64,000 nucleotides of DNA from Camarhynchus parvulus (Eukaryota > Chordata > Aves > Passeriformes > Thraupidae): positions 27,552,501 to 27,616,500 of the forward strand of contig NC_044572.1 in NCBI RefSeq assembly GCF_901933205.1. The letters are read 5' to 3'. Below are positions 1 through 14,700 of the stretch, one piece after another. The position numbers and the translations under genes were made by a program. Every line of letters begins with the position of its first letter. Position 1 is the first letter of the stretch. The notes under the pieces are model-generated. The model saw only the letters and a list, made by a program, of their open reading frames with translations. It did not search any database and had not been told where the DNA came from.

Positions 1-2066
1 TTAGAACTAAATCTAACCAAAAAAATTATCTCCAAATGTTTCAGGTTGAAATACAGAAATAAAATTAAAAACAGAGGAGGTGAGAGGGCATTATCATACA
101 TGACAAAAAAGTCCCAACATATGATACAATATTCTTAGTAGGAAGGAAATTCCTGTGCACTCTGTATGCCTGCATCACAAGTAATGGACTAATGCAATCA
201 GGTTAACAGAGAAAGCAGGAAGTAACATCACTGTGCTAAGCTTCTCCTGCTAAAACACTCCAAAATTCAGAATAATCAAACAGAAAATAATCTTTGTGGA
301 TTAGAACAATAAATGCTGAAGAAAAGCATGCAGATTGATGGTTCTCCATTTCTCTTCAACAATTTTGAGCTTCAGCATAGGAGTGGTAGCTAATGCCATT
401 TGAATGAGGTAAGTTCTGAAACAGCAGAAACTCTGCAAAAAATAGCCTGTTAAATTAACCAAAATATCACATTTAATAGATTAATATCTACCAGATTTCA
501 CTAAAGGTTTGTGTCTGGTTCTATGAAATATTAACTACATGTACACAAACTTTACTAACTTGTACACAAACATAACTAAAAAGTTAGATGTCTTCTGTGA
601 AAATTGAAGACAAGTCTAAGTCTGTAACTTGTATTTTGTTCTAATACCTATAAACTGACAGCCTGGGAGACACTCTAAAGTCTTCTATGCTACTGGTTTG
701 CCTCCACCAGACTCACCTACACTGGACGTAGACACTTGGCTACATCACATACTTTCACCTCCGAAAAAGAGCACTAAAATGAAACAATCTTAAATCAGGC
801 TCTTTGACCTTTTCTGGTTACTAGTGTCCACTCAACCTTTCCAGGATGAATGGTAGATATCTTTGTCCCAGACAGTTTATGCAGCAATCACAGTACTTCC
901 CCTAAGTTAGATAAATTAGGCGGTCACTTAACAGGGAGAAAGGCCAACATCAATTGCAGCAAAGGTCACTCAGTTCACTTATCATGTACTGTATTAAATT
1001 GTCATCAGATCTGAACAGCAATTTCATCAATAACCCATCCAGCCAGAATGACTGTGAATGTTTGAAAGCATACACCCTTCTCTGTGGGAGACAGAGAGCA
1101 GTCAGAACACTCGCACGTGTAAGGCAGGGATACAAAAGGCCACAAAATAAACACCTGAAGGGAACAGAGACTCTCATCCACCAGTTTGGGGCAAAAGAAG
1201 ATGGAACACACACTAATAAACCAATAATATACATCATAGTCTTTCCCATAGGACTGTGAATACCACTCTATCTGCTACTACTGGAAAGTACAAACTACTT
1301 CCTTGAATCTTTGCATCTCAAGTTTTTTTGGGTGTTCTAACAGTCACTCTGGGAATACCCTGCTCTTTCCAGCATTCCAAAGTACCTGCTTAGTTCTGCT
1401 GGGACCTTTTCACCAGCAAAATGCAATAGAAGAAATACTTACTGGAAACTTTAAATAAATAAATATGAATTCTATCCAAACTCTGACACAGAAAACTGTT
1501 TTGTTATTTTGATCCAGTTACTAACAAGCTTCTAAATGTCAATAAAAGCCTCATAGCTTTTACTCTAACCAAGTCTTTACATTGTTGAGGAAAGCATTAT
1601 TTCATCATTTTAATGAAATTAAAATACTTTAGTAACTCTAAAATCCTAATAAATGTGAAGCATTCAAGCATGAAAATTTTATGCAATGTAACATTTATTC
1701 ATTGTATGAGTTCATATTACAAGGAAAAGGTATACATGTAGCCTGATTCCATACAGAGGTTTGTTTTTTGATTTACTTTTTTTAAAGAGATATAATTGAT
1801 TACTTCTATTTGTGCGACTTTGGAAAAAAAACCAGCAAAGGTTATGCATTACCAAAATGCCAGAAAATGCCATGCTTTTATTTTGCATTTAAAGTCCTGG
1901 ATTGCTAACTGAAAATACTCTTACATTTAAACAATATTCATACTTGGATGTCTCATATTTTCAAATAAATCTCCATCTAATTTTCAGACAATACATCCTG
2001 AAAACAAATATGAATGCCTGAGCACTTGCAGATGAAATCTATACAGTCGACTCAGGAATCTGCAAA

Positions 2067-2092
2067 GTAACAGCTGGTGCTACAGCTGTTAC
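2067..2092. repeat. Perfect inverted repeat carrying two CAGCTG E-boxes
   Basis: GTAACAGCTG, six bases, then CAGCTGTTAC: a 10-bp perfect stem. Each arm contains AACAGCTG, the preferred E-box type for myogenic and proneural bHLH factors. It lies in THSD7A intron 1, far from the promoter. Function is inference only. Confidence 0.7.
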
Positions 2093-5000
2093 ATTCAATC
2101 AGGGAAGACAAGCAATACCATATGGCATGTTTTTCTAAAGCAGTTCTCAACACTGAATATCCAGGATACTATACTTAGGGGGAAGAAAGAGGGAGTTGAA
2201 ATGCAACCATTACTAATAATTAGTCCAATCCATCACAAATAATTACCAAAATGATTTGCCATTGATAATTCCTTACTGAGGGAACGTTGCCCAAAACAAC
2301 AAAAAAGAAAGTCTCATGTAAGCCTTGTATTTTTCATTTAAGAATCACTTAATTACTTTTCACTATGTAAAACAATGTTATTTCTAAACACCAGGAATAA
2401 ATCTAGAAAGCATCATTTCAGGTTGCGCTTTCAAGCAGGGATAGCATCAAGAGCTTTGAAGAAAAATAGATTAGTTCAGGAATCAAAATTTATGATGATG
2501 AAATTAGGGCTCATACTTGAGGCATCAAGATACCAAAAAAGGAAACACACCTAAAAATAGAGGTTTGATCAGGAAAATATTTCTTTTCTTCCTCTTACCT
2601 AGAAACTTTGTTTTTCACAACGAACAAAACACAAACTTTTAAAAAACTGTCAGGAAGAAAATTTTCTCTACACTCAGAGAAGAAACTAGTTCTGGTTGAC
2701 AGAGATATGCATTTATAGAGATCATGATTTTATCTCTATATTCTGAAATGCAGTTATAACAACCTGTCACCAAATCCACTGAACTAATGGCAGAATACTC
2801 TGACACAAAGAGAACACATTATATGAAAACAACATGCTGAGAAGTAGTATTAATAGTGCTGTGAGCTTTACTTAAAACCAACCATTGTATTGACAGCTTT
2901 AACATATGTGCTTCTCAAAAAAAAAAAACAAATCTTAAATATACTTTTTTGACAATATACACTCTTCAAAAATATACTTTTAGACAGTTTGCTCCAAATG
3001 TTCAGGAAAAGTTTAATACAAGCAATAAAAATATTACATGATATGTAATTAAGCTGGAAACCCACATGAAGGAATTTCCTTATTTAATATATTTATTGCA
3101 AAATACAGATATCTGTTTCCTTACTTGGGCTCAGGTGCTCATCTTTTCTTAAACAAGGTTAGTTGACCTCTCTTTGAAAACTGTAAAGGTCTTTTGTGCA
3201 AAGTGGAATAAAACTGTCATTTTCACAAATGAGGACTTTAAAGATATCAAAAGTCAAGTACAACAATCCAACATGTCAGCAGCACTAGCTGCGTTTCACA
3301 GCAACATTTACTGTTCCAAAGAGCACTCTTTATGACAACTCCACTGAACAGGGTGAATCCATCTGCCCCACTATTAGTCCATAGCTAAGAATGGAGCAGA
3401 TAAACGCCAAACTTTCAGTCTGAGTTCACTGATTAAAGATCAAGTCTGAGACCATCTGCTGAGTTACAATAATCTGTCAGGATGTTAGAAATCCTGACAC
3501 TGAGAAACAGACAGCAAAGATCTTTCTGAAGAAAACTACATTAAGTAATTCTGTGGCATCACTACAATGACAGAGTAATTTCCAAGAGGCTACTTAGAAT
3601 CACAACAAAGTATTTAGGAATATTCTAAAAACAGAGAAGCACCAGATTATACTTGTGAAATATGTTCTTACAAGCACATGAGTAATAATAAAATAGTCTA
3701 ATAAAAGAAACTCTTAATTACACCAGGCAGAGCATAAATATTACACTTCAAAATGCCTTATCCAATTTCCTGTTGGTAAACAAACTTGCCAGTGTGAACA
3801 GTGTTAGCCAGTGTGAGTAGTTGGATGGCAGTGAAACTGCAGGCAATCTTAGAGCTACAAGAATGCTTACACATTTGTTACATCCCTGCAGCAGAAGGAT
3901 TGTTTACCTTTCCAAATTGTACTGAAAAGCTACATAAGGATACTAAATTGGAAAAGCAAAATCATCTTAATACTTCACAAAAACAAAGGCTAACCAAAAT
4001 TATCAAAAAATAATGACTTAATTACTAATTCATCAAAAGGCATTGCACAAGCATGACCTTTAAAATCAAAATGGGTGTTGCTTCTGTGCTGCTGGGATCA
4101 ATTTCTGTATCTTTACCAGCATAGCAGATTGATGCATTATTGTCAAGGCAGATAAAAGCAGCAGCTTGGAATCATTCTGAACTGCCTGACTCATAAATGG
4201 CTACCATGAAGTAAATTTCAATTTGAAAGCTTTTCCATGATGAAGGTTTTTAAACAACTTGTTCTCATTTTGAAACTCTTCTTGAAACCTGTTATTTTTA
4301 AACACACACAGCATTCTCTGCTTTGGAAACAGAATAGCTGTGAAAAGCTTATTTAGACACAAAATCATTGCCAACAGCCAAGCCATGGGTACTCATTTAC
4401 CAGATTTCAAAATTATGGGTATTATACTTGAAAAACTTAATTCACAGAGACTTTGTTATTGCAAGGAGTAAATTCCTTTTCACATACACTGCACTGAAAT
4501 TTGATTTTTTTTCCTACAAATCCAAAGCACCTCAGAGGTGGTAAGAATTACACGAGCAAGTAGCATTTTTCATTACTTCAATTCCATAGAACATTTTTCT
4601 TGGTAGAAGCAAAAAGGAGACAGATATGGGCTGTGCACACAAATCAGAAGAACTAAGATCTTGAACCATTAACTACAAATATACAGTAACTATAAGATTT
4701 ATCAAAAATCTATATTAAACTTCCCCCACACCTAAAAAATACATCCTTCATGACAACTGAATAATTAAAGGATGCAAGAATATCTTATGTTAATCTAAAA
4801 CTCCTATTTGTTTTCTTACCAGGTCTGCTTGATAAAGCTACATTGGCATTATGCTCAGAATAGATTCTAACAGGCATCCATATTCCTGAAAGATACGGGA
4901 GTTACCTTTTCCAAAAATTATTCTAAACCAAGAAGAAAAACTGTCACTTAATTTCATCTTCTGCTTCCAGCCCCTTCTGATTCAAGGATTAGATGTTATT

Positions 5001-5289
5001 CCTTAACTAAGGCATACAGGCTAAGCTACTTAATAGCCAAGAATCTTCTGAAAAGGGAACAAGACACACCTCATAGCTTTTTTTCTTTTTAAGTAGATTT
5101 TAACATGGTGGTTTAAACACAAAAATATTGGCACTGAGCATTTTTTCTGAATGTATATTGTATCAGCAACAGCAACTAAGACATATTCCTTTAAATGAAA
5201 TTGAAAAAAAAATATAAGTGAAGTGCACGAGCTTCTGAAAAGTCAGGTGTAATTTCAACAAGACAGAAGATAGTTTAAGCATGCCTTTG

Positions 5290-5309
5290 TGATGGGGCAA
5301 GCCCCATCA
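5290..5309. repeat. 20-bp near-palindrome, 9-bp arms with AA spacer
   Basis: TGATGGGGC-AA-GCCCCATCA: perfect 9-bp arms, GC-rich inside AT-rich intron sequence. No recognised site matches it. Confidence 0.75.
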
Positions 5310-6640
5310 TTGTGATCTATATTAAAATCTAATGGATGTAACAAAGGAAGTCTCAGTGTATTGAGCTGCATGAAGTGATACTACAAAATACATATTAAAG
5401 AAGATTAATTTTTATTAAAAATATATATATTAAAATGCAAAAAGAAAACATCTAGGAATGTCTCATGGAGACTATTTCCTCCTTTACTATCCCATAAAAA
5501 TGATGAGCACTTGCACTGTTACCTTGAGACATGACATTAAATTCACAGGAGATAAATGTATATTAGGTTGGACCAAGAAATTTTATCTTCCCAATGGAAA
5601 AATCAAACATATGCACACTGTTATTACAACAGTTAGTTAGCTGAACTAAAATTGTTCCTAGAAAGATTCAAATTTACCTCTCTCTTGACTGTGATGAAAA
5701 GAAAAAAATTCACACAGTTGTTGAATGAAATGGAATTCGGTAAAAAGTAAAAATTCCTGTTTACAGATAGTATAGATATTTGTCATATTTTGTTTATTAA
5801 GCTTACACTAAAAGTTTCTCACTTTCTTAGGAGATGAGGAAAAAACTGTGATCTCTCAATGTCATAGACTGGATGATATCATGAGTATCACATGTGACAA
5901 GGCGGCTCATACCCTGGGAAATAGAGCACAGCAAACCACTGACAGCTTTATCAATTTTCTTATCTGGCATTCCAGGTTATCTTTGAGGCCCCAGGCTCTA
6001 GAGAACAGCAGCCTTCTGAAGCACCAAATGTCTCCACAGAGGTAGCTGAATATTAAAATCCAGTTTTGCATTGCCATCGTGATGTGCCTGATATTCAGGG
6101 CTTGTAACTTATACAGATCTAGAATATCACTAACAAAAGCACCCAACTGGTTCAAGCTTTGTCTTCTAATTTCAATTCATCTTTTGATAAAAATTTTCAG
6201 ATGTTGATAGCATGAGATAAATAAGACCATCATGGTTCATCTTTCTCTTTGGAAGTACATTAACACAATGTGACAAAAAGGATGAACCGCAATTTCTTGA
6301 TGCAGGTAGAGGCCTGTGGCAGTAAAAACACGTTTCTTCTCCAGAATACTGAGCAGTTATTGAACAGGCAGCTGGAACAGACCCAGGCCACACCAATCTC
6401 TCATAGAGCATCCATCAGCCCACTGAAACAAAAGAAGGCAAGGATATGGAAGTGGTAATACAAGCCACGTGAGAAACTGGGATGAGGACCTAAAGACTAT
6501 CATATGTACCAAAAATAAATGGAAAAACAATAATCATAGATGATAGATCTGAAAAATTAGTAAAACCTCTGTATTATACAAAAACCTACTGTGTTTTAAA
6601 GAACTAGTCAAAATGTTTCATTTCTCATCTATCCGTTCTT

Positions 6641-6692
6641 GACATAGAGTTCAATATATTTATTATACTTAACATAGAGTTCAGTATCTTTA
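6641..6692. repeat. Two-copy imperfect tandem duplication, period 30
   Basis: A copy at 6641-6662 (GACATAGAGTTCAATATATTTA) recurs at 6671-6692 with few changes, the phrase CATAGAGTTCA being identical. A small old local duplication within the intron. Confidence 0.6.
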
Positions 6693-8337
6693 AGAAAACA
6701 ATGCATATCATATCAAACTAATGGCAACTGAGATATCAGAGGAAAATGTCCACATTGTAGTTTTTTGACTTTTCTGTTTGTGTGCGTTGTTTTATTCTCC
6801 TTGGTTGTTATGTTGCTTATTTTTATTAATAGGTTCTGCATGAAAGAACTTCCACGTGCTTCATAACTTTATTAAATAAGTGATTAGGAGTAAACTCAGT
6901 GAGTGGAAAGTGTATGTATTTAGGCAATGATCACATTTCAGAAGGAAGTAATTCTCAGCCTGAGGTTGGAAGTCACATTAAACCAATTAGAGTAACCATT
7001 ATGTGAATGGCAGGTCCTGTGCTGCTTGGCACAGCACTAGTCAGTGGATTTATCAGGAAAGATTAGACTTCATGAAGCACAGCTCAGCTAAGTCATAGCT
7101 GAGGGGCATGACAACTGACAAACTACACTTGAGTAATCTAGCCATGAAGGTAAAAAGGATTAAAAAAAAAAGCAAACTAGCTATAGTGTGACATACAAAC
7201 AATAGTGCAGCCTTTCTATTACAGTCAGAAACTCTACTGCTTAAAATATTTAGAATAACTGTAAAGCAGAAATTAGGAAAGACATGGCAGGTTGGGAAGA
7301 AAGAAGAGAAAAGGGGTTAATTATTCAGCCTCATTAAATTTTTCATCAGAAGCAGAAAACTATCATAGCTTGAGCATTCTCGTTTTCATTAGAGTGCTTT
7401 TTAATATTGACATCCAACCAATTATGTTCAAACTAATTCCCAGAATGCTGTGAGACTGTAGCTACTTTCAGAAGTTTTTCCACATTAATGAACTGTATTA
7501 TTTTTTCATTAGAAGCTCTAGTGTGCTCTGAGACATACAAAGTGGGGAACAGAAAACCACCCTGAATAGAATATATTCTCCAAAAAGTCTTTGGCTTTCT
7601 TAATGAATTTCTCTCTTCAGGGAGCCTTCTTCATCTTTACTTTAAAAATTCAAAACCAAAAGCAGCAGTCCTACTTCAAGTGGACTCCTCCCTTATAACC
7701 AATTGCAGCAAAATATGTGAACTCTGTGCCTCAGCTCCAGACACAGGTGAAGTGATAGAACACAAAATATTTATACATTTTTTATTTGGCATGATATCTT
7801 TTATGGTCTACATTCCAATTTATATATTTGGTGTTGTTTCATTGTTTTTTCAGATATGCCTGACTAGATTAAACTACTTTAATAACATTCTGAAGATTTA
7901 ATAAGCCTTAGCTAATGATAGCTTGTTTCTTTTTCACATACTCTCAATGAAAAAAAAACAAACAGTTAACAAAAAGGCATTGTATTATCTGATTCATTAT
8001 ACAGCAAGCAGGGCATCTTTTTTATGGCTTCTTAATATATTTTGTCTTTTCTTTCCAAAATAACTCTCTCTGGTAATATTTGCATAAAATGTGATGAATG
8101 TCTGTCCTAAAGGGGAGTGAAATTGCAACACAGAATTGCATTAGCAACTAATACAGGCATGACAAGACTGAAAACTAATTCTTTATTCTTCCTTTTAACA
8201 ATTTCTTTTTAATTAAATTGTACCTTTTCTTCATCTCACCTTCTCCTTAAACCTATATTTTGTTAATAAACACCTGCCTCTAGTTGTGCTACTTATCACT
8301 CTCATGGGATTATATACAGAATGTATTCCATACACAC

Positions 8338-8353
8338 AAATAAATAAATAAAA
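8338..8353. repeat. AAAT microsatellite
   Basis: Three to four AAAT units followed by an A run. Short and without other evidence of function. Confidence 0.7.
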
Positions 8354-8648
8354 CCAAATAATAACAACAAGTTTCTGGATAGCAGTGTGTTATACTGTCT
8401 GAGAAACAACATACTCAGAAGGACATGGGCTTATATACTGAAAAGTGCCTTTAATAAACTAAACCTGCAAATTTTCAAGGCACATTCACAACCTTTGTAA
8501 AAGATACATAAGTTACTTTACAAGCAAATTATCTACCATCTTTCTTAAAATGGCTTACACCAAATAATAGCATCTACATGTGAACAGCAAAAATATGTCA
8601 TTTCCTCTGAGACACAAGTTCACTGGTTTGTCTCTTTCTAGTCTCCAA

Positions 8649-8712
8649 ATAATACTCTTATCAGTATAATGAGAGTTATAATACTCTTATCACTCTTAAA
8701 TGAGAGTGATGA
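8649..8712. repeat. Imperfect duplication of AATACTCTTATCA with internal hairpin
   Basis: AATACTCTTATCA occurs twice about 30 bases apart, each followed by a GAGAGT-containing segment. ATCACTCT and AGAGTGAT near 8689-8710 form an 8-bp stem. It looks like a local duplication with inversion-type similarity. Confidence 0.5.
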
Positions 8713-11700
8713 GGACATTATGTAAGCAACAGATTGTTCAAGAGACTTTTTCTGCATGCATGGCAGGAATTTTTAGTTCACTGAATTGTCACTCCATTTC
8801 TATCCATCAATTTCCTTTTATATGTGAGGCTTCAGCAAAATATACCTCTTTAAAATACTTCTGCATCCAAAATGTAAAATCTTTATTGCCCAACTTGGCT
8901 TCTGTGGACCTTGACCCTTAAACACTATTACTTTCCCATTAAGAGAGAAACTAAGCAGTATACTGTTCAGAAGAAACTATGAAGCATATAATCTAGAAAA
9001 TTCAGAGACTTCAAGAGAAGGCATTCACTACATCACATCCTCAGAGCAATAAAATGAACTTCTTGCAGAGTTAAGATAAAAAAGGCAAAAAAAGTGATAC
9101 TAGCTAAAAAAACAAGTTGTACTATAGTTTTACAACAAACTCACAATTTTAAATTTCCTCTTATCACATGTAATTGGCAGTATACCTGGCAGAATAGCTC
9201 AAATCTGTACTGTGACAAAAAAACCCAAGACTCAGTTATAATCAGTACATGTGCTCATCACCTGGAGTTCTTCCATAAAGCTTTTAAAGTATAGTTAACA
9301 CAGAGGGGAAGAAAATATAAATCACCTATTCAAATCTGTCAGGAAATGTCTTTTGTGAAGTTTCAGAGAGCACAGACAGTAACATTCTCCTGCAGCTCCC
9401 TACAAAGACATGAAGTACAGCACAGAAAATAACCTGAATTTCCCAGCTTTATGGTTCAGGTACCCAAACTGCTCCCAAGGTGTTGTCATCCATATATCAA
9501 GTTGAAATATGGAGAGTCATGAGTCATTCATCCTTGTCAAGTTAAAGACTACAAATCTTCCTTACATGCTCTGTCACTTTATCAACTCTTCCTCCTCTTC
9601 CTTTCATTATCTCCTGCATGGCACCAAGCACATCTTACAGGAACAAGTCAGTCCTTCCAACAACTGCCATCTAAAAAGCAATGCTGACTGCGAACTTCAT
9701 TTAGGATTACAAAAACAAACAAATAAACAAGAACAAAAAAAAGTTGTTTCAATGACAGTCTTCAAAGTATATCTCTTAAAAATAGCAAGCTCACTAGCCA
9801 TGAAGGTAGAATTTCTAAAAAGGAGTAAGTGGTATAGAATAAATAGACTTATTAGATATGACCACTAATTCAAGCTGTGCCACTGTTCAGGAAGAAGATG
9901 ACTTAGATAATTTTACTTTTTTTAAAGTAGTTCTAACGAACCCATACAGCATTGTTCAACAGTGCCTTTAGACCATCACCTACATATCACATATGCAAGA
10001 ATGCACATAGAGCTATATATGGCATGAAAATAGCTTCCAGACTGATTCACTAGAAAAATCATGTTAGCTTAAAAAGTCTTTATCTGTTCATACAAGAATT
10101 TGCCCCTTCACTCAGCCCTCTGAGTTTTTCAATCTCAGTCAATTTCTCTCCATTTTAAATATTTGATTTCAACATTGAAAAAAACCCAAACCTGCTGGTT
10201 GCTTACCACATGCCTTTCATATTTGAATTCTCCATTCATGTTAACTTCTTTCTTCCTTTCTCTCAAGTGTCCTGGTCTTCTCCCCTACATCCATTTTTGC
10301 TTGCATATGCCACGTACTATGAGTGTGCTAAAGCACTGGTATCTTGGGTACTGTCTAACAACTGTATCAAAAACCTCAAGACTCAAAGTTTCCTCTGTTC
10401 TGATTTTGCACAGACCTATAGAAAACTATATTCATGTAAATGGCACTTTACAGACAAGCAGATTCCCAGGGTCACCTCTGCAAGTCATGTGCGGAACTGA
10501 GACTGGATTCAAGATCCAGCCTCTTTATTAGCTTATAATACAACTTTTGCAAATAAGGTTTATGTTCTCTGTTGCAAGATGTAGCAGTCTTATGACTACT
10601 TTAATGTTTTTTTCCCTTTCTTGCTTTACCCTCTTCCTCTAATCCAGGAATTATTTTGATTGAAAACCACAGGAAAATTAAATCAAGCAAAACATTCCTC
10701 ACAACGTGTATTTGGTTAAACCACCAGTAGAACACTGCAAAACAAGCAAAATTTTACACAACACAAGGGATCTTTTAGGATAATCAAGCACATTCACATA
10801 AAATTCAAAACAAGAGTTTTGCTGCTTGCAAGAAGAAGGCATCACTGCTATATCTGTGAATGCAGAAACACTCAGGAACTTTTGCAAACATGCCTCTTCT
10901 CCCAATATCCTCTCCCAACAATGCATTTTGGAACTATCACCCATAAAATCAGCTTTCCAAGGTTTTTTATGATGTTATTTTCTTATGAAAATAATTCTCT
11001 CCTCCAGTATCCTCTAGTACAGCATCTTGATATCATCTATTTGAACTACTTTTGGCACTTGTTATTTGGATGCTCATTTAGAATGTTAATAAATTATCTT
11101 CAGATCTTTGTAAACAGCATCTTTAACAAGTCGTAATTATGTTGTTTTGTATAAAGCTGTGGAACATAGGAACACTAGCAAATGAAGATAATTCAGTTGT
11201 GCTAGGCATTGTACAAACACAAGTCATTATAAAACAATCTCTCTCTGTTCTATTCTCTATTTCTCTAATGGCTCAGTGGTAATATAGCTATTCCCCAGCA
11301 CACATAAGGAGAGTTATACTATTGTTCACCAATAAAACATTTCATTTTGCATAATACAGGAGGTGGAAAGTAATAATGCCTCTCATTAAGAAATTTCTTA
11401 TTGGATTAGTGGATGTCATCAATCTTAAAAATGTTTGTCTCACTACATCAGAAACCCTTTCCAATTAGTACCCTCAAACTCACTCTATATAATACACACT
11501 GTGAGGAATGGTCACACAATCTCTTTCCCCCTCAAAATATCTATGGAAATCTCTTACTGGTATTTGGACATTGGAAAGCTTGCTTTCTAGCAACATCATT
11601 CACAAGGGATCACACAAGAAACCTCCACTTGAGCCACTCAGTGAGGCCTGCATCTCATGGCACTCCTCCCCTGAATCCATGCAAACACACCAGATTTCCC

Positions 11701-14700
11701 TTCTCTATTCCACAGACATGAAATTGTCAAAACAATCTTGGCAATGCTCACAAAGTACAGAAAGCAATTTCAAAACCTCCAGCTATTGTGGTCTACTGAT
11801 GACTTTGAGCAATGTCAGCAGCACCAAAACTCACAGTGCTAATTAATGCTGAGAACATGCTGATTGCAACAATAAATGGCTGTTGGATTTTGTTTGAAAT
11901 TCCAGACACTGATAAGTTTAACACTGTACAGCACTCATATGAAAATGGTCAAAGATGGGATTTCCTAGGGGAGAATAATTTGTGCTAGCAGTAACAAAAG
12001 TGCTTGTATTTAATTTGACTAAGCTTTAATATCTATATAATACAGTTTTTTAAATTGTGATTATTTAGGAAAACTTTTACCCAATAATATGAATTTTTAG
12101 GATTTCTCTATATGGTTCTCTCTTCTAATTGTTCCATTACTTTAGTGACTCCATATAATTTTTCTGCCTTATCAGACAGAAACAGACAGAAGAAGAAAGA
12201 AGAAGCCATAATTAGAACCCAAGCCAATGCTACTGCTGCCTCCCACTGTGGGCTCTGTCAGCCCATCATCTTCTCTGTGGCGCTACACAAACCCACCAGG
12301 TCTTAAACTTCCGTTATCGAGAATTTTAACATATCTCTACCCACCTAAAGAACCCATCACTTTTTTCAGCTTTACTAGTCTATGAAAGAGAAACAGAGAT
12401 TTTGACTAGACATGCATCCAGAAAAAAGGTCATTCTGCCCTGTTACAAAGAGAGGACTTGTTTTTGAAGAGACCGCAGAAGAATAGAAGAAAAAAAAAGA
12501 CATGTGAATCCAGGACATTACAGGATTAATATATGTATTTTCCTTTACCCCAGAAATTACTTACAATACAAAGTTTAATGAACAATTTAATTTATACCAT
12601 TGAAAATTTTAACTCAAAATATTGATTCTTACTTGTCTTTGATAATACTGTGCTTTCTATTACGGGAATTGGGCTTTCTGTTAAATCTGGAGTTATTGTG
12701 TTAAAAGATACACACTTCTGTTATCTGAAAAACTCAGTGGACACACAGGATGAAAATTACATCAAGTGAAATAGGGAACTGTAAAGTTAAACCCTGGTCT
12801 ATAAGGTATTAAAAAACCTGAATTAATTCAAAACTGGATCCCAGCCTGCAGAATAAAACCCATAGCTTATGAGGCATTCTCCTATTGCAGCATCCCTATG
12901 AGCTGAGGGATTGAGCTGATCCAGTTAGCACAAGCACTTCAGGGCACTCGCTAAAAACAATCCAGACATCCTCTGCTACCAGTACAACATTACTAACTAC
13001 CATTTTTGACTTTTCTGACAGCTTCAAAATGCCATCCTCCAAGTGAAATCAACCATTACCCTAGCATATAATACTTGTTTATCTTAACTAGACGTTTATA
13101 ATATCAGCCACACATTCCTATTTTCCTACTTCAAATATGGAAAAGTAGATGCATAAGAAAAAGAATTTCACAGCACAACATTTTTATCCAAACATTTAAA
13201 TATTTACTTTGATTTTGTTAAATAAGGACAGAATACTAAACAACATTTATAAATAATTTCCTTAAAGAACCCATTTTCTGCATCTCTGCCAAATATTCTG
13301 TTGCCAGGCTGCACTACAAGTCTTTTGTATTAATCAAAGACTTAACACATGCTTTGCAAAATTTCTTTTGAATAAAGTATCTGAAAGGATATTTTATAAA
13401 TGAGAGCAAAGAGCAACAGTGATGAACATGCCTAATGAAAATGAATATGTCCTTATTCAAGACCCAGATAGACAAGTCCTATTTGACTATAAAATCAGAT
13501 TTAACTGGGAGATGACAGCAAAGAGTGCGGTTGCTTAGATGCACATAACAGAGTGTAATAAAAGTGATAAATTCTAATTAATATGAATTTATGCAATGTA
13601 TGTGTAACCAACATTTAATCAGATTCGATCCTGGAGGATCATTTATATTTAGCAGTAATGTTTCTTTAGCACATTTTGCTTGAATAATTTTTATTCTTTG
13701 AAAAGGTGATGAAATACAGTTTTTCTTAATATTCCTTTTATCTTATTCTGTAACTGAAGACCAGAGAATCAAAAAGATGAATCCCCCAAAACACCTTTTA
13801 CAATCAATGACAGTTTAAAAATCTTGACAGACCTATCTCCTCAAGGATATGCAGGCACCAGCTGAAGTTCACCATGCTATAACCAGGGCTTAATTTTCCC
13901 TTGAAGAGGTCCTCACTGCCCTCTTTCATCATCATATGTGAATTCCCTTCCTGACAGTTAGGCCTCAAGATAAAACATCTTTTTCTCATTTAGCATTTTC
14001 CCTAGCATCTAATCCTCCTCTTCAGATCATTTCTTCATAATCTCTTTAAAATCAGGAGTTTCCTAGTTACTGACACAGGCTTATCTGTCTTCAGTCTCAA
14101 GGTGCAATTACTGCAAGGAGTCTTTACTCAGGTTTTAAAAACAAAAAAAAAAAAATTAAAATCACCAAAAAGCCAAACAAACAAAAAAAAGGAAGGAATA
14201 CTGGAACAAATGGGGGAGTTTCGCCTATATAATGGAACAGCTCCAACAAACAAGATGACACAGCCCTTGAGAGGCTTGCTTTAATCAGAGGTTTGGTTAG
14301 GTAATTTTTCTCTCTCCTTCTTCCCTTCTGATAATTCCTGTCAGTGTATATTTAAGTACAATTTGAAATGCCTGCTGGATTGCCAGTCCTAGGAAGGACT
14401 TCTGTCCTCCTCAGGCATTAATATGAGATAGGAACACTCAGTGCAGTGAAAATAGGACAGTCCTAGGGTCATACAGAGGGAAAATAAAATAGACTTTTTA
14501 TTCTGTGATTTTATGAGTTTTAGGCACCAAAGATGTTAGAAAAGGAATTTCAGAACTGTTGAAAATTCCACTTTTGAAATCAAACTATTTTTAAACTAGA
14601 TTTGGCCCTTAGAATGTAAAACCTGACAGGGATGCAATGGTACAGATGTTGCATTTGCTACTCTCCATGGGTAAGTAGGAAACCAAGAGGCTGAAAATCA

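Noticed and set aside
10163..10531. Overlapping frames of 122 and 96 codons in intron 1
   Set aside because: Two frames of similar length over the same bases, no family signature, within a long intron.
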